Below are positions 59,286 to 59,362 of a DNA stretch of 59,362 nt, one piece after another. The notes below the pieces were generated by a model that saw only the letters and a list, made by a program, of their open reading frames with translations, had not been told where the DNA came from and made no database searches. Both the position numbers and the translations under genes were made by a program. Source of the DNA: Candidatus Paceibacterota bacterium (lineage in GTDB: Bacteria; Verrucomicrobiota; Verrucomicrobiia; Limisphaerales; UBA8199). Position 1 is the stretch's first letter; every line of letters starts with the position of its first letter. The DNA lies in assembly GCA_035452965.1 (NCBI GenBank), contig DAOTCE010000030.1, positions 1 to 59,362 on the forward strand, read 5' to 3'.

Positions 59286-59362
59286 CTGTCGTCTGAATCT
59301 GCGTTCTACTTGTGGAAAACATTGGTGCGCTGAGTCGCGGCCTCCACGGGCCGACTTGCACC

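Larger units (their letters stand above)
54365..59362. mobile_element. Left part of a prophage integrated by a serine recombinase
   Basis: Starts where the GH16 gene is interrupted. It carries a large serine integrase, ligase, ParB-like remnant, HTH protein and a convergent protease-capsid gene, and continues beyond the window. It is unrelated to the Mu-like element by gene content. Confidence 0.8.

Overview
The window looks like a chromosomal segment of a Verrucomicrobiota bacterium, probably from the Pedosphaera/Limisphaera group (inference). The evidence is a high-GC genome with large secreted proteins ending in the 'StNL..W ... rFYR' C-terminal module, Ig-like repeat proteins, a fused GcvP, and pseudopilin clusters. 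Taxonomy was not tested by any search.

Layout. Positions 1-3244 carry lepA and a signal peptidase I gene. Positions about 3540-15640 hold a Mu-like transposable element. It has a leftward lysogeny-type operon (repressor plus small ORFs, 4055-6496) and a tightly overlapping rightward operon of ten genes (6539-15519). The rightward operon runs from a small HTH protein through a HEXXH protein, small unknowns and a phage tail tape-measure-like protein to MuA-like and MuB-like proteins and a small last gene. No capsid, portal, terminase or lysis genes are present. Positions 15820-23735 return to chromosomal genes: gcvP, a TAT-type sugar isomerase-like protein, hemerythrin, an M14 peptidase-like protein, bioB and a second signal peptidase.

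Positions 23870-36669 carry a CheY-like regulator, a secreted Ig-domain protein, a NarL-type regulator, a CPA2 antiporter, a 1832-residue subtilase and a pseudouridine synthase. A REP/RAYT unit (36680-37565) is followed by a partial type II secretion/type IV pilus cluster (37668-42689: one ATPase, two inner-membrane F proteins, three pseudopilin-like proteins, no secretin). Then come a DmpA-type peptidase, a PLP decarboxylase, an ISAs1-type insertion sequence with a DUF4338 (DruA-like) N-terminus and a frameshift (45426-47396), a membrane protein, tRNA-Leu(UAA), an amine-dehydrogenase-like protein, gamma-glutamyltransferase, a Pro/Tyr-rich secreted protein and adenylate kinase.

From 54365 to the window end there is the start of a second, unrelated prophage. 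A large serine recombinase gene sits where a GH16 glycosidase gene is cut off. It is followed by a minimal ATP-dependent ligase, a ParB-like remnant and an HTH protein, then, convergently, a fused prohead protease-major capsid protein.

Non-coding structure includes two dispersed elements of about 140-150 bp at 38906 and 48725, each with an ACTGTCC/GGACAGT palindrome followed by a large palindrome (52 bp, perfect, in the second copy). There are also two arrays with an 11-nt period (18860 and 38783), REP elements flanking the RAYT gene, and repeated CCGGAATTGT motifs at both edges of the Mu-like element.
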